Shown piece by piece: positions 34,351-43,200 of a stretch of DNA of 64,000 nucleotides. The notes under the pieces are model-generated. The model did not search any database and had not been told where the DNA came from. It saw only the letters and a list, made by a program, of their open reading frames with translations. Origin of the DNA: Sphaerobacter thermophilus DSM 20745 (GTDB lineage: Bacteria; Chloroflexota; Chloroflexia; Thermomicrobiales; Thermomicrobiaceae). The stretch is from the NCBI RefSeq assembly GCF_000024985.1, contig NC_013524.1, forward strand, positions 992,001 through 1,056,000. Direction: 5' to 3'. Position 1 is the first letter of the stretch, and every line of letters begins with the position of its first letter. Both the position numbers and the translations under genes were made by a program.

Positions 34351-35283
34351 ATGGACAACAAGCGGATCGGGTTCATCGGGGTCGGCGCAATGGGGCTGCC
34401 GATGGCGCTCCGCCTATGCCAGGCCGGCTACAACGTCGTCTTCACCAGCCGGCGAGATGAGGCCGTGCAGCGGCTCACCGCTGCGGGCGCGACCGCGGTC
34501 CCGACGCCGCTCCTGGTCGCCAGCCAGAGCGACGTGGTAATGAGCTGCCTGCCGGCGGACGATGACCTCTTCCAAGTCTTTCTCGGCCCGGACGGCGTGA
34601 TTGAGAACATGCAGCCCGGCGGCACGATCATCGACTTCAGCACGACCTCCCCGATGATGATCCAGCGGGTCGCGGCGGAGGCGGCCCGGCGCCAGATCCG
34701 GGTGGTGGACGCCCCCGTCAGCGGCGGCGTCTACGGCGCGGAGCGGGGGACGCTGACGCTCATGGTCGGTGCCGACGGCGCGGTCCTGGAAGAGGTTCGG
34801 CCGCTCCTGGAGGTGCTGGGGAGCCAGATCTACCACGTGGGCGACATCGGGCTGGGCAAGGTCTTCAAGATCATCAACAACCTGCTGGCCGGGACCACGC
34901 TGGTACTCGTCGGGGAGGCGCTGTCGCTGGCGGCCAACGCGGGCGCGGACCTCTCCCTGCTCTATGAGGTGGTCAAGTCCAGCTCCGGGAACTCGGCGGC
35001 CTGGACGGATGCCGTGCCGACGCTGTTGCAGGCCGCGGCCGAGGGGGATCAGCCCGCGCCGTCCCCCGGTTTCCGGCTCGAGTTGATGCGGAAGGACCTG
35101 AAGCTGGCCGAGGCGCTGGGGGCCGATCTCGGAACGCCGCTGGCCCTGACCACGCTGGCGCTCCAGTTCTACACCGCTGCCTGCAGCCGGGGCATGGCCA
35201 AGGAGGACGCGAAGCAGGTCGGTCGCCTCGTCGCCCGCCTGGCAAACGCGGATCTCTCCCCGCGGGCGAGTGATGGAGCTTGA
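34351..35283 (+). CDS. NAD(P)-dependent beta-hydroxyacid dehydrogenase (3-hydroxyisobutyrate dehydrogenase family)
   Basis: A 310-residue enzyme. GFIGVGAMGLPMA (8-20) is the Rossmann fingerprint and DAPVSGGVYGAERGTL the substrate-binding motif. The catalytic Lys lies in GLGKVFKIINNLLAGT. The family oxidises 3-hydroxyisobutyrate, tartronate semialdehyde, 4-hydroxybutyrate and relatives. The start ATG at 34351 follows AAGGAG. Its stop codon lies inside the left terminal repeat of the element at 35277-35497. The GntR regulator upstream suggests substrate-controlled expression. A second family member begins at 63117. Confidence 0.87.
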   Translation: MDNKRIGFIGVGAMGLPMALRLCQAGYNVVFTSRRDEAVQRLTAAGATAVPTPLLVASQSDVVMSCLPADDDLFQVFLGPDGVIENMQPGGTIIDFSTTSPMMIQRVAAEAARRQIRVVDAPVSGGVYGAERGTLTLMVGADGAVLEEVRPLLEVLGSQIYHVGDIGLGKVFKIINNLLAGTTLVLVGEALSLAANAGADLSLLYEVVKSSSGNSAAWTDAVPTLLQAAAEGDQPAPSPGFRLELMRKDLKLAEALGADLGTPLALTTLALQFYTAACSRGMAKEDAKQVGRLVARLANADLSPRASDGA

Positions 35284-35497
35284 CGAAATACCATGAAATG
35301 CCGGCGCCACCCCCATCGCCGGGTTGTGGTCATCCTGAGCGGAGCCGGGGGCGGCGGTAAGCCGCGCCCGGCGAAGCGAAGGATCCCCCCCGGTGCGTGG
35401 CCGATCTGACGCGAGATCCTTCGCTTCGCTCAGGATGACGTGAGTGCGGGAGCGGTTGACTGGCGGGTAGACGAAGTTAATCCGTCAACGTTCACCA
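35277..35497. repeat. MITE-like element, copy 2 (long form)
   Basis: About 220 bp with terminal inverted repeats around CTTGACGAAATACC on the left and the complement of TGAACGTTGACGGATTAA on the right. A 111-bp inner inverted repeat (35329-35439) pairs GTCATCCTGAGCGGAGCC with GATCCTTCGCTTCGCTCAGG. The stop codons of both convergent flanking genes fall within the terminal repeats. Confidence 0.65.
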
Positions 35498-36043
35498 GGA
35501 ACCCTGCAGCTCACGCCCCAGGATGACGAACGGTGTTCCAGCGGGGGCGAAGCGCATGGGGCCGGCGATCGGTCGCCAGCCGAGCGCGGCGTAGAGGGCG
35601 AGGGCGGGCTCGTTGTCCTCCTGGGTTGAGAGGGCGGCGCGCGCTTCCGTCCGGCTGCGGAGGAGCCGCTCCAGCAGCCCGCGGGCGATGCCGCGCCTCC
35701 GATACTCCGGAAGCACCGCCAGTTCGACGAGGACGAAACAGTCATCGAGCCACCCGGCGGATTCGGGAGGCAGTTCAGGCTCGACACGGTCGTGCCACCA
35801 CTGCCCGGGGCAGGTAGTGTGCCCGTAGGCCATCGCGACTGCGCGGCCGGTGCTCTCGCGGGCCAGCAAGCCGGCGAAGCCCGGGTACCCGGCGTGCCGG
35901 TTGAGCATGGCGACGACGTCCACGTAGCGGGTGTTCGGGTCCGGCCACACCGTGTGGTAGATGCGGGTCGCCTCAAGCAGCGCGAAGCTATGTCGCTCGA
36001 TTACCTCGTGCGCGACAGCAATCCCCGTGTCGGTGCTGCTCAC
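35492..36043 (-). CDS. GNAT-family N-acetyltransferase
   Basis: 183 residues with the GNAT fold. The acetyl-CoA pyrophosphate loop is YRRRGIARGLLERLL, preceded by the beta-4 strand CFVLVELAVLPE and followed by beta-5 and the ALYAALGWRPIAGPM region. The target amine is unknown. The start is the GTG at 36043 after GGAGGAG. Its stop codon is supplied by the end of the repeat element. Confidence 0.8.
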   Translation of the reverse strand: MSSTDTGIAVAHEVIERHSFALLEATRIYHTVWPDPNTRYVDVVAMLNRHAGYPGFAGLLARESTGRAVAMAYGHTTCPGQWWHDRVEPELPPESAGWLDDCFVLVELAVLPEYRRRGIARGLLERLLRSRTEARAALSTQEDNEPALALYAALGWRPIAGPMRFAPAGTPFVILGRELQGSW

Positions 36044-36163
36044 GTGGTGGTTCTCCTCCCCTGATCCAGTTCCCCGCCGCTGAGTATACGCTGACAGTGG
36101 CGCTACCGGCGCCCTGTGGTATCATCCGCCCGCTGCACGGGTTTCCGTGAGGAGCGACACACG

Positions 36164-36247
36164 ATGGCCGAGACGTTGCCAGGCAAGCGCGAGGCAGCCT
36201 GGCTGACCGAGCAGAGCCACAAGTCGGGCACGACACCACTGTCCTGA
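36164..36247 (+). CDS. Possible 27-residue peptide
   Basis: A short frame, MAETLPGKREAAWLTEQSHK and seven more residues, has GAGGAG 9 nt before its ATG and a TATCAT-like -10 further upstream. It lies between the GNAT gene and the MFS gene and could be a leader peptide or the remnant of a longer gene. No family is recognised. Confidence 0.3.
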   Translation: MAETLPGKREAAWLTEQSHKSGTTPLS

Positions 36248-36324
36248 GAGGTTGGCGCGCAAGGACAGTGGGAGTGGGCGCCGCATGGTAGACCCCTCCC
36301 GTCGTTGATAGGGGTTTTGTTGGC

Positions 36325-37542
36325 ATGCTCGGAGTCGGATCGGCCGCGCCGCCGGAGACGGCGGCTCGCACCCTCCGTCGCTTCTACGCTTACCGGCTCA
36401 CCTGGGAAGCCAAGTTCGAGAGCGCGATCTGGATTATCTACCTCCAGAGTCGCGGCTACAGCCTTGCCGAGATCGGATTGGCCGAGTCCGCGTTCCACCT
36501 GGCCCCGGTCCTGCTGGAGGTCCCGTCCGGCGCGTTGGCCGACCTGATCGGGCGTCGCTGGACGCTGATGATCAGCGGGCTGCTGATGGCGACCGGGGTG
36601 GCGCTCCTCTGGCTTGCGCCGTCGTTGCCGGTCGTGATGCTGGCGCTCTTCCTCTCCGGCGCTTCCTACAGCTTCGCCTCGGGCAGCGATCAGGCCTACC
36701 TCTACGACGCGCTCGGAGAAGACCCTGAGGGTCACGCCCGCTACACCGACATCCTCGGCCGGCTGCTCGGCGCGGCATATGTGGTCGGAGCGGCCGCCAC
36801 CTGGCTGGGGGCAGCTCTCTCGGAGATCAGCTACGGGATCCCCTTCGCGCTCGTGATCGGGGCCGGACTGGGTGGTGCCTGGCTGGCCGCCGGGCTGGCG
36901 GAGGCGCCCCGGAAGCGGGGGACAGAAGGTGTGCGCCGGTCAGTCACCGCGCACGCCGGGGCGGCGCGCGCGGTGCTGGCGCGGCGTCCTGATGTGGCCG
37001 TGGTGCTGCTCCTGTCCGGCTTGTTCTGGACGGCAGCGACGGTGACACACCTCTACCTGCAGGCAGCCTTCACCGCCCGTGGGCTGTCCAACAGCAACAT
37101 CGGCCTCGTCGTCGGCATCTCCCTGCTGCTCAACGCCGCGGGCGCGGCGCTCCTGGGGCGGGTGGCGCCACGCGGCCGCTTCGCCCGGCAATTCGCGGGT
37201 GTGGCCGCGGTTGCCGGGCTTGGGCTGGCCGGCACGGCAGCCGAGCACATCGTGCTGGCGATTGGTGCCTACCTCGTCGCGCAGATCGCCTACGGGCTGG
37301 GGGAGCCGCTGCTGATCGCCTGGTTCAACCGGCAGGTTCCGTCGGAGCAGCGGGCGACGATCCTGTCACTCGACTCGTGGATCTTCTCGGTGGTGATGAT
37401 CGTCGTCTTCCCCGTCGCCGGGGCGATGGCCGAGCGGCTGGGGTGGGCCACGCTCTATCTCGCCTGCGGCGCCGTCACCCTGGCGCTCGGCGCCGCCGTC
37501 CTCGTCGCCGCTCGGCGGCACTCCCGGTCGGGTCGAGTGTGA
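36325..37542 (+). CDS. Major facilitator superfamily transporter
   Basis: A 405-residue membrane protein with about 12 hydrophobic helices in two six-helix halves. The MFS signature between helices 2 and 3 reads GALADLIGRRWTLMISG. Residues 140-145 (YLYDALGEDP) match the DHA1-like family often called tetracycline/multidrug exporters. The start at 36325 has only a weak ribosome-binding site. No substrate evidence is present. A hairpin terminator follows. Confidence 0.85.
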   Translation: MLGVGSAAPPETAARTLRRFYAYRLTWEAKFESAIWIIYLQSRGYSLAEIGLAESAFHLAPVLLEVPSGALADLIGRRWTLMISGLLMATGVALLWLAPSLPVVMLALFLSGASYSFASGSDQAYLYDALGEDPEGHARYTDILGRLLGAAYVVGAAATWLGAALSEISYGIPFALVIGAGLGGAWLAAGLAEAPRKRGTEGVRRSVTAHAGAARAVLARRPDVAVVLLLSGLFWTAATVTHLYLQAAFTARGLSNSNIGLVVGISLLLNAAGAALLGRVAPRGRFARQFAGVAAVAGLGLAGTAAEHIVLAIGAYLVAQIAYGLGEPLLIAWFNRQVPSEQRATILSLDSWIFSVVMIVVFPVAGAMAERLGWATLYLACGAVTLALGAAVLVAARRHSRSGRV

Positions 37543-37549
37543 CGCAGAT

Positions 37550-37581
37550 GAGCGCCGGGGGCGCGAAGCCTCCCGGCGCTC
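37550..37581. terminator. Bidirectional hairpin terminator
   Basis: Stem GAGCGCCGGG/CCCGGCGCTC (37550-37559 with 37572-37581) lies between the convergent MFS and protease genes. Confidence 0.55.
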
Positions 37582-37618
37582 GTCCGTCCTTAGACGTATC
37601 GGTACGCAGGTGCCGCGG

Positions 37619-39448
37619 TTATGGTTGGCTCTGGCTCCCGGCCTCATCCTCCACCATGGCCGCCTCGACGGCGGCCGCGGCATCTACCAGCCCGGCACCG
37701 TAGGCGTCCTCATCAGGGATCGGGTCGCCACCCAGGTGGCAGTAGCCGGTGGGGCAGGACGGGCCGCCGATGTCGCCGGGCGAAGTGTCGCTCGGATCGA
37801 GCGGCGGGGTCTCGTTGCCCGAGATCGGTTGAGCGGTCTCCTTGACGATCTCGACCAGGCGGTCCGGGTCGCCGCGCAGGTCCGGATTCGCGCTGGCGAC
37901 CAGGGCCAAGACGGCCGAGACGTGCGGGGTGGCCATCGATGTGCCCTGGATGGTCGTGTAGCACTGCCCCGCGGGGAACCCGCCGCCGATGAACAGGAAG
38001 CAGGGGATCTGCGCTGTGTAGAGCGCCCAGTTCGAGGTCGTCGAGAAGGTTTGCCAGGCCGTGTATTCGTCTTCGATGGTGTAGGGGAATCCGGGCGTGC
38101 CGCCGCGATCCCAGAGCGGCAGGTTGAACATCCGGGAGCCGCCAGGGGCGACGAGATCGATCCGCGGTCCGTAGTTGCTGTAGTAGGCAAGCTGATTCTC
38201 CTCACCGGCCCCGAACGGCTGGTGAGGGTCGTCCTCCGGCTTGCAGGTTGCGAGCGAACCTTCGGTCGTCCCCTCAGGACACTCATCCGACGGCTCATTG
38301 ACCATATTCCCGGTCGAGCCGACGGTGACCACGCCAGGGATCCCACCCGGGATCTCGTACAGACCCTGGAGGTCGAGGAACCCGTCCAGGAGCGTGCCCG
38401 GGGTGGTCAGCATACCGCTGCTGAGCACCTGGCCACCGTCTCCGATCTCCACATGCTCGTTGCCGGCAGCGGCGACGATGACCGTTCCTTCGGAGCGGGC
38501 CAGCGCGACTGCGGAGGCGTACTGGCTGTAGATCAAGTCCTGCTCGGGGTCGCTGCGATCCAGGTAGCCGCCGAAGGAGAGGCTGACCACGTCGATGTCG
38601 TTGGAGGCGGCGTAGAGGAATGCTGAGAGGATCGTCGAATCATAGGCATAGCCGCACCATTGCGAGATCTTGAGGGAGACCAGCTTGACGTTGGGCGCGA
38701 CGCCGTTGACGCCCTGCTCGTTGAGCACCGCGGCGATGTTGCCGCCGATCCACGACCCGTGCCCGTTCCAGTCGCCGTCGGCCGGCCCGCCGAACTGCGC
38801 GGCGAGAGCCTGGTCCGAGACGCCGAAGAACGTGTCGCAGATGGGCGGGTCCTCGGCCTCGGTGAAGTCGACCACCGAGTGGATGTTGTCCTCCAGATCG
38901 ACATGGGTGGAGTCGAGGCCGGTGTCGGCCACGCCGACCAGGACCTCGGGCTCGCCGGACGTGGTCTCCCATGCGTCAGGAGCCTCGATGCGGTCGATGT
39001 TCCACATCAGGCCGGACAGGTCGAACGCCGGGTCGCCCGTGATCTCGCCGTTCTGTGCATCGTCGGTCAGGTCAATCTGGATCGGCTCAGCCGCCTGTGG
39101 GCTGCTGAACATGTCGGGCGCCAGCTCCGGCGGGACGATGCGCTGGATGCGGTCGGTGGCGACGCCGCTGACGCGGGGGTCGGCCTTCAACCGCTGCTTG
39201 ACCTGCTCGGTCCCGTGAACCACGAGGAGGTTCAGCGGCGCGAGGTTCTGAACAACCGTGGCGCCCATCTCGGTGATCTGGGCCTGCATGAAACGCGCAT
39301 CCCCGGTGCTCTTGAGCGCGACGAGGTACCGGCCGGGCATGCTGGTGCTCGGGTTCCCCGCTTGCTGAGCTGCGGCGAACCCGAGGCTGGTCATGGTGGA
39401 GAGCATCAGTGCGAGGATTACCAGGAGGCGAACGAGCCTCGTTCTCAT
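37619..39448 (-). CDS. Secreted subtilisin-like serine protease (S8)
   Basis: 609 residues with a signal peptide (1-28, cut near FAAA-QQ). An I9-type propeptide (about 40-110) with YLVALKSTGD is followed by the catalytic domain. The triad is D175 (VGVADTGLDSTH), H230 (DWNGHGSWIGG) and S504 (GTSMATPHVSA), and the oxyanion Asn is in AAAGNEH. It contains several cysteines, unusual for bacterial subtilases, and long insertions between H230 and S504. The start is the ATG at 39448 after GAGGGAG. It is extracellular and probably digests proteins for nutrition. A metal-regulator-like palindrome lies about 150 bp upstream. Confidence 0.9.
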   Translation of the reverse strand: MRTRLVRLLVILALMLSTMTSLGFAAAQQAGNPSTSMPGRYLVALKSTGDARFMQAQITEMGATVVQNLAPLNLLVVHGTEQVKQRLKADPRVSGVATDRIQRIVPPELAPDMFSSPQAAEPIQIDLTDDAQNGEITGDPAFDLSGLMWNIDRIEAPDAWETTSGEPEVLVGVADTGLDSTHVDLEDNIHSVVDFTEAEDPPICDTFFGVSDQALAAQFGGPADGDWNGHGSWIGGNIAAVLNEQGVNGVAPNVKLVSLKISQWCGYAYDSTILSAFLYAASNDIDVVSLSFGGYLDRSDPEQDLIYSQYASAVALARSEGTVIVAAAGNEHVEIGDGGQVLSSGMLTTPGTLLDGFLDLQGLYEIPGGIPGVVTVGSTGNMVNEPSDECPEGTTEGSLATCKPEDDPHQPFGAGEENQLAYYSNYGPRIDLVAPGGSRMFNLPLWDRGGTPGFPYTIEDEYTAWQTFSTTSNWALYTAQIPCFLFIGGGFPAGQCYTTIQGTSMATPHVSAVLALVASANPDLRGDPDRLVEIVKETAQPISGNETPPLDPSDTSPGDIGGPSCPTGYCHLGGDPIPDEDAYGAGLVDAAAAVEAAMVEDEAGSQSQP

Positions 39449-39600
39449 CGTACTCCCTCGATTCTGGTCTACACGTCTGCCGGAATACGGTGAGCTCGGT
39501 CTCCAGTTCGAGTGGGCGGACACTCACCGGACCGATGCGGCGGTTCACCTCCTTTGCCGGTTGAGGTGGGCGGGAGTCGGCCCGCGAAAGATAGGGAACA

Positions 39601-39632
39601 TAAGGATAGTAGGCTCAACCTAACGATCCTTA
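39601..39632. promoter_or_regulatory. Nested palindrome resembling a DtxR/MntR-type box
   Basis: TAAGGAT (39601-39607) and ATCCTTA (39626-39632) enclose TAGG-CTCAA-CCTA. On the minus strand it reads TTAGGTTGAGCCTA, close to the half-site form of DtxR/IdeR boxes. It is 150-185 bp upstream of the S8 protease start and 150 bp from the next gene. The rest of 39449-39783 holds no gene. Confidence 0.3.
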
Positions 39633-39783
39633 GATGACAGACGGGTGACGGACCGCTGACGAACCTGTCAGGGGGCCGCCGGCCGCTGCTCCCGTCCTGG
39701 CAGCCCGGCCGGCGGCGATGTGAACGGAGAGTGCGAAGCTCGCTTGCGTCGCACCGAGCGCCTGGCGATGCCGCGGGCGCAGC

Positions 39784-40659
39784 TCACCAGGTCGTCTGCG
39801 TGCTATTCAGCGCCGCGCCGCACTCGCACCGCGTGCTCTCGTCCCAGTCGCGCAGCGTAAACACGCGGCCGCACTCATCGCAGCGCACGTCGAGCTTGAT
39901 CCGCTCCGGAGACCAGACGCTCAGCATCCCGCCGAGCGCGAAGTCCTTCTCGTAGAAATGGCGCATCGCACCGCGGTGGGTACCGCCGCGCACCAACTGC
40001 CGGGGCGCCTCGGTGTCTTCCCACGCGGTGATGGTGTACATCTCCTGACCAATGACGACGCCGATCCACCCCAGGAATCCCGGCATCTCCAGCATCTCGG
40101 CGGCGATGGCGCGGCTGTACTCGCGGATTTGCTCCCGCTCCTGATCCGAGCGCACGGTGATCTTCGTCACGCCGACCGCCCCCGGTTTGGTCTGCTTCCC
40201 GGTCTTGACCATGGTTGCGGTGCCGAAGGCAAACGGCCCTGCCTTGTAGGGCATGACCATCGCCTGGAGCCCGAGCTGTTCGACGAACGTGCGCCGGTCG
40301 AAGTACCCCTGCACTGAGCGCACCTTTTCGCCGTCGACGGTGATGAAATCCGCGCCCGGGAGGGCAATCGTCTGCCCGGTCGGCGGCGCCCCGGCGAATG
40401 GACCGGTGTTGGTGCCCCGCATGAGCCACTCGGCGGTGACCCTGCCGCCGTCCGTCGCGGCGACGTGCACCAGATCGAAGTGCAGATCGGGGAAGGCGGC
40501 GAACAGCGACCCGGCGTACGCGCCGATAGCCGGCCCGCTGAGCGTTCCCGCCGCCGGATCAGCGTAGGTGCCGCCTTCGGCGAACGTAGCCATGATGGCG
40601 TCCGGGTCGCGCCGGTTCCAGGCATCAAAGTACTGTCCTGCCACGTCGAGCGCGTGCAT
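39784..40659 (-). CDS. SnoaL-like / ABM fusion protein with C-terminal zinc ribbon
   Basis: 291 residues in three modules. Residues 1-125 are a SnoaL/ester-cyclase NTF2-like domain (YFDAWNRRDPDAIMATFAEGGTYADP). Residues about 160-250 are an antibiotic-biosynthesis-monooxygenase-type ferredoxin fold (MLEMPGFLGWIGVVIGQEMYTITAWEDTEA). Residues about 255-285 are a zinc ribbon with CDECGRVF..CECGAAL. SnoaL and ABM domains act on polyketides or aromatic compounds, but the combination with a zinc ribbon is uncommon. The start ATG at 40659 follows AAAGGA. A frameshifted ABM gene lies immediately upstream on the same strand, and an FMO lies beyond it. Confidence 0.75.
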   Translation of the reverse strand: MHALDVAGQYFDAWNRRDPDAIMATFAEGGTYADPAAGTLSGPAIGAYAGSLFAAFPDLHFDLVHVAATDGGRVTAEWLMRGTNTGPFAGAPPTGQTIALPGADFITVDGEKVRSVQGYFDRRTFVEQLGLQAMVMPYKAGPFAFGTATMVKTGKQTKPGAVGVTKITVRSDQEREQIREYSRAIAAEMLEMPGFLGWIGVVIGQEMYTITAWEDTEAPRQLVRGGTHRGAMRHFYEKDFALGGMLSVWSPERIKLDVRCDECGRVFTLRDWDESTRCECGAALNSTQTTW

Positions 40660-40732
40660 CTCCTCGATCCTTTCTGTACCTGAAGGACGACGGACCAGTG
40701 CGTGAGCGACGGATCGATCGCGGGTCCGAGGG

Positions 40733-41020
40733 TTAGCTTTCGTTCACGACGGTAGAGGTGCGGTCCGGCGCGGGCGGGGCCGTGAGGATTGTCCCCAGCC
40801 GTGCGAAGCGCTCGCCGACCGCGACTGGGACGCCGCCTCATCCGCTGGGGGCCCCCAGATGGCCACGATCATGCCCTCGCCGGTGTGGAGGTCGACCAGC
40901 ACATACAGGCGCGGGAAGCCTCGCTCCTGGCGCAGCCCGGGGATGATCTCCTGATCCACGAAGCACCGCGTCTGATCGGCACGCGCCGAATTCGCCTGGA
41001 ATCGGGCGAGTGATGCGCAT
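40733..41020 (-). pseudogene. ABM-domain protein, frameshifted twice
   Basis: The ATG at 41020 has AAAGGAGG 8 nt before it, but only four codons match before the family-like sequence moves to the +1 frame: LARFQANSARADQTRCF, then GFPRLYVLVDLHTGEGM. Near 40830 it returns to the starting frame with VGERFARLGTILTAPPAP and the stop at 40733. The two shifts cancel, so the total length is exactly 96 codons. Corrected, it is a typical small antibiotic-biosynthesis monooxygenase-like protein. Either a damaged gene or two sequence errors. It belongs with the SnoaL-ABM gene downstream. Confidence 0.68.
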
Positions 41021-41102
41021 ATCCTGTGCCTCCTTTCGCTGACTGGCGCAATCCCTGGGCTCTACCGTGCGCTCACGCTCGATGTGTTGACGTAACAGCC
41101 GG

Positions 41103-42518
41103 TCATCGTGACCGCGCTGCCGGGAGCGGGTCGGCCGGCTCCGGCTCGTCCGCAACCACGGGGACGGGCCGAGCACCACCCCGGCGCCGCGCCGCGCGCC
41201 GGCGGCCGCGCTTCAGTTCCACCTCCAAGTCGTGGATGATGACCGTCGTGTCCACCTGGTAGTTGTTGCGCGGAGAGCGCACGAAGGTGCGTTCGATCAT
41301 CGCCAGGTCGCGCGCGATGTCGCGCTCCATCTCCTCTTGGGAGGGGAGGGCGTACTCGCCGCTGAGGTAGGCGACGACCAGGCGGGCCTGCGCCTCGAAC
41401 ACCGGCACGAACGATGGTCCGATCGCCTGGAACGCACCGACGAAGCAGAGCGTGGGGTAGTCCGGCAGGAAGGCGCGCTTGTAGAGCCGGATCCAGTTCT
41501 CATCGGCCGCAAAGATCCGGCGGTCGAGGAACGGGAAGGTCGTGTGGTAGCCGGTGCAGTAGATGATGGCGTCGACGACCTCTTCGGTCCCATCGGCGAA
41601 CGTCACCCGCTGGTCCTCGATCCGGGCCACGGCGGGCTTGACCATCAGGCGCCCATTGGCGATCCGGTCGTGGATCCCCTCGCAGATCGTCGGAATCGTC
41701 TCGCCGAAGCGGTGGTCGGGCTTGGGCAGGCCGTACCGGTCCGGAGGCCCGAGCAGCAGCCGGACGTAGAGCGAGACCATGGTATTGAGCAGCCGGGTGG
41801 GGGTGAACCGGTACACCCACCACGGGGGCGGGCTCAGCCACCTGTTGTAGGGCTTCCCCCGGATGAGGTGCGGCAGGATCCAGGCGCCGCGCCGCACCGA
41901 GAGGAGCGTGTGCTCGGCGGCGTGGCTGACATCGACCGCGATCTGGCTCCCGCTGTTGCCGAGCCCCACGACCATCACCCGCTTGCCGAGGAAGCGCTCG
42001 CGGTGCCGGTAGTCCTGCGAGTGCAGCGCCTCCCCGGTGAAGTCCCCGGCGTAGTCGGGGTAGCGCGGCTCGTGGTGGTGGCCGTTGGCGGCGACGACGG
42101 CGGCGTATCGGCGCGCCTCCCCGCCGTCGAGGGTGACGTCCCAGGTGCCGTCCGGGCGCGGCTCGACCCGCTCCACCCGGCGCCCGAGTTCGATGTGGTC
42201 GCGGAAGCCGAAGTGGTCGACATAGGCGTTCAAGTAGTCACAGACCTCGGCGCCGCTCGGAAAGTCGGCGTAGTGGTCCGGCATCGGGAAGTCATGGTAG
42301 GCGTAGGTGCCGCGCGGGCTGTTGGAGTTGAGCGTGCGCCAGGCACAGGTGATGCCCGGCCGCTCGGTGTAGGCCCAGATGCCGCCGACACTGTCCCGCT
42401 CGTCGATGCAGTCGAACGGGATCCCTGCCTGATGGAGGTACTTGGCCGTGGCCAGGCCGCTCACACCGGCCCCGATGACGCAGACCGGCAGCGTGCCGCG
42501 GGGAGCAAGGCGCTCCAT
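41103..42518 (-). CDS. Flavin-containing monooxygenase
   Basis: 471 residues. The FAD fingerprint is GAGVSG (16-21), the NADPH fingerprint is GLGNSGSQIAVD, and the FMO signature FxGxxxHxxxY is seen as FTGEALHSQDY. It oxygenates soft nucleophiles or ketones with NADPH and O2. An Arg/Ala-rich tail ends the protein. The start is the ATG at 42518 after AAAGGAG; an upstream frame adds 12 unlikely residues. The neighbouring SnoaL-ABM and ABM genes suggest oxidative processing of an aromatic or polyketide-like compound. Confidence 0.87.
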   Translation of the reverse strand: MERLAPRGTLPVCVIGAGVSGLATAKYLHQAGIPFDCIDERDSVGGIWAYTERPGITCAWRTLNSNSPRGTYAYHDFPMPDHYADFPSGAEVCDYLNAYVDHFGFRDHIELGRRVERVEPRPDGTWDVTLDGGEARRYAAVVAANGHHHEPRYPDYAGDFTGEALHSQDYRHRERFLGKRVMVVGLGNSGSQIAVDVSHAAEHTLLSVRRGAWILPHLIRGKPYNRWLSPPPWWVYRFTPTRLLNTMVSLYVRLLLGPPDRYGLPKPDHRFGETIPTICEGIHDRIANGRLMVKPAVARIEDQRVTFADGTEEVVDAIIYCTGYHTTFPFLDRRIFAADENWIRLYKRAFLPDYPTLCFVGAFQAIGPSFVPVFEAQARLVVAYLSGEYALPSQEEMERDIARDLAMIERTFVRSPRNNYQVDTTVIIHDLEVELKRGRRRAARRRGGARPVPVVADEPEPADPLPAARSR

Positions 42519-42724
42519 CGTGACTGCTCCTTTCGTCGGATGTTCGTCCGTCACAGCGGATCGACTCTGAGGAGCAGGGTAGGGCCGCCCGTTGCTAAGT
42601 CACCAGACAAGAAACTGCCAAGTCGTTGCCAAGCGCAGCCGTGCTCGGTCTCCAGCCCGCCGCAAGCGGCTCGTGCGGCTGCGACCGCATCCGCGATGGG
42701 TGGTGCCAGGATCCTGCGCCGCGG

Positions 42725-42992
42725 CATGTGCCCGGGGGTAAACCCCCGGGCTGAGAAAGCAAAGCCCACTAAAGGGGCTGAGGACGCCGAGCCCGGCGGG
42801 AGGCCGAAGCGGATCTGCCTGCAGGTGCCATCACAGCCCCTTCAGTGGGCTTACCCAATATTCAGCCCGGGGGTTTACCCCCGGGCACGGGCCCGATAGT
42901 GGGCTCCTAACGCCGGCAGGTGATCGCTCTTCCCCCAGCCGGCTTGAGCCGGCTTTCATTGTCAGCCCGGGGGTTTACTCCCGGGCGCCTGC
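42725..42992. repeat. GC-rich palindrome array, locus 1
   Basis: Three copies of the CCGGGGGTTTACCCCCGG-type palindrome (about 42727, 42866 and 42963) alternate with AAGCCCACT..AGGGGCTG and its inverse CAGCCCCTTCAGTGGGCTT. The 680-bp gap at 42519-43200 is filled by this array plus the repeat at 43077-43152. Confidence 0.7.
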
Positions 42993-43076
42993 CACGGCAC
43001 GGGAATCCTGCCACCGCCCATCGTAGGCACATGCCACTGCACGGGGATCGTTGTGCGGGTGATCGCGTGTTTCCGC

Positions 43077-43152
43077 GTCACCCTGAGCGCAGCGAAGGAT
43101 CTCCGGCGCGTGAGCGTCCCAGCATGAGATCCTTTGCTGCGCTCAGGGTGAC
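43077..43152. repeat. CTGAGCGCAGCGAAGGATC inverted repeat
   Basis: The 26-bp arms at 43077-43102 and 43127-43152 match in inverted orientation at 25 of 26 positions. This is the cleanest copy of the family also present at 18084 and 35329. Confidence 0.7.
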
Positions 43153-43200
43153 ATGGCCCGCTCAGGACGACATGCCAGCGCGTCTATCCGCATTGGAATA

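Noticed and set aside
41232-42899. 555-residue plus-strand frame opposite the FMO
   Set aside because: Shadow frame rich in Val/Arg/Asp with no recognisable motif; FMO fingerprints lie on the other strand.
42725-42992. Simple terminators
   Set aside because: Palindromes are repeated in ordered arrays at three loci and lack T-tracts, so a repeat family explains them better.
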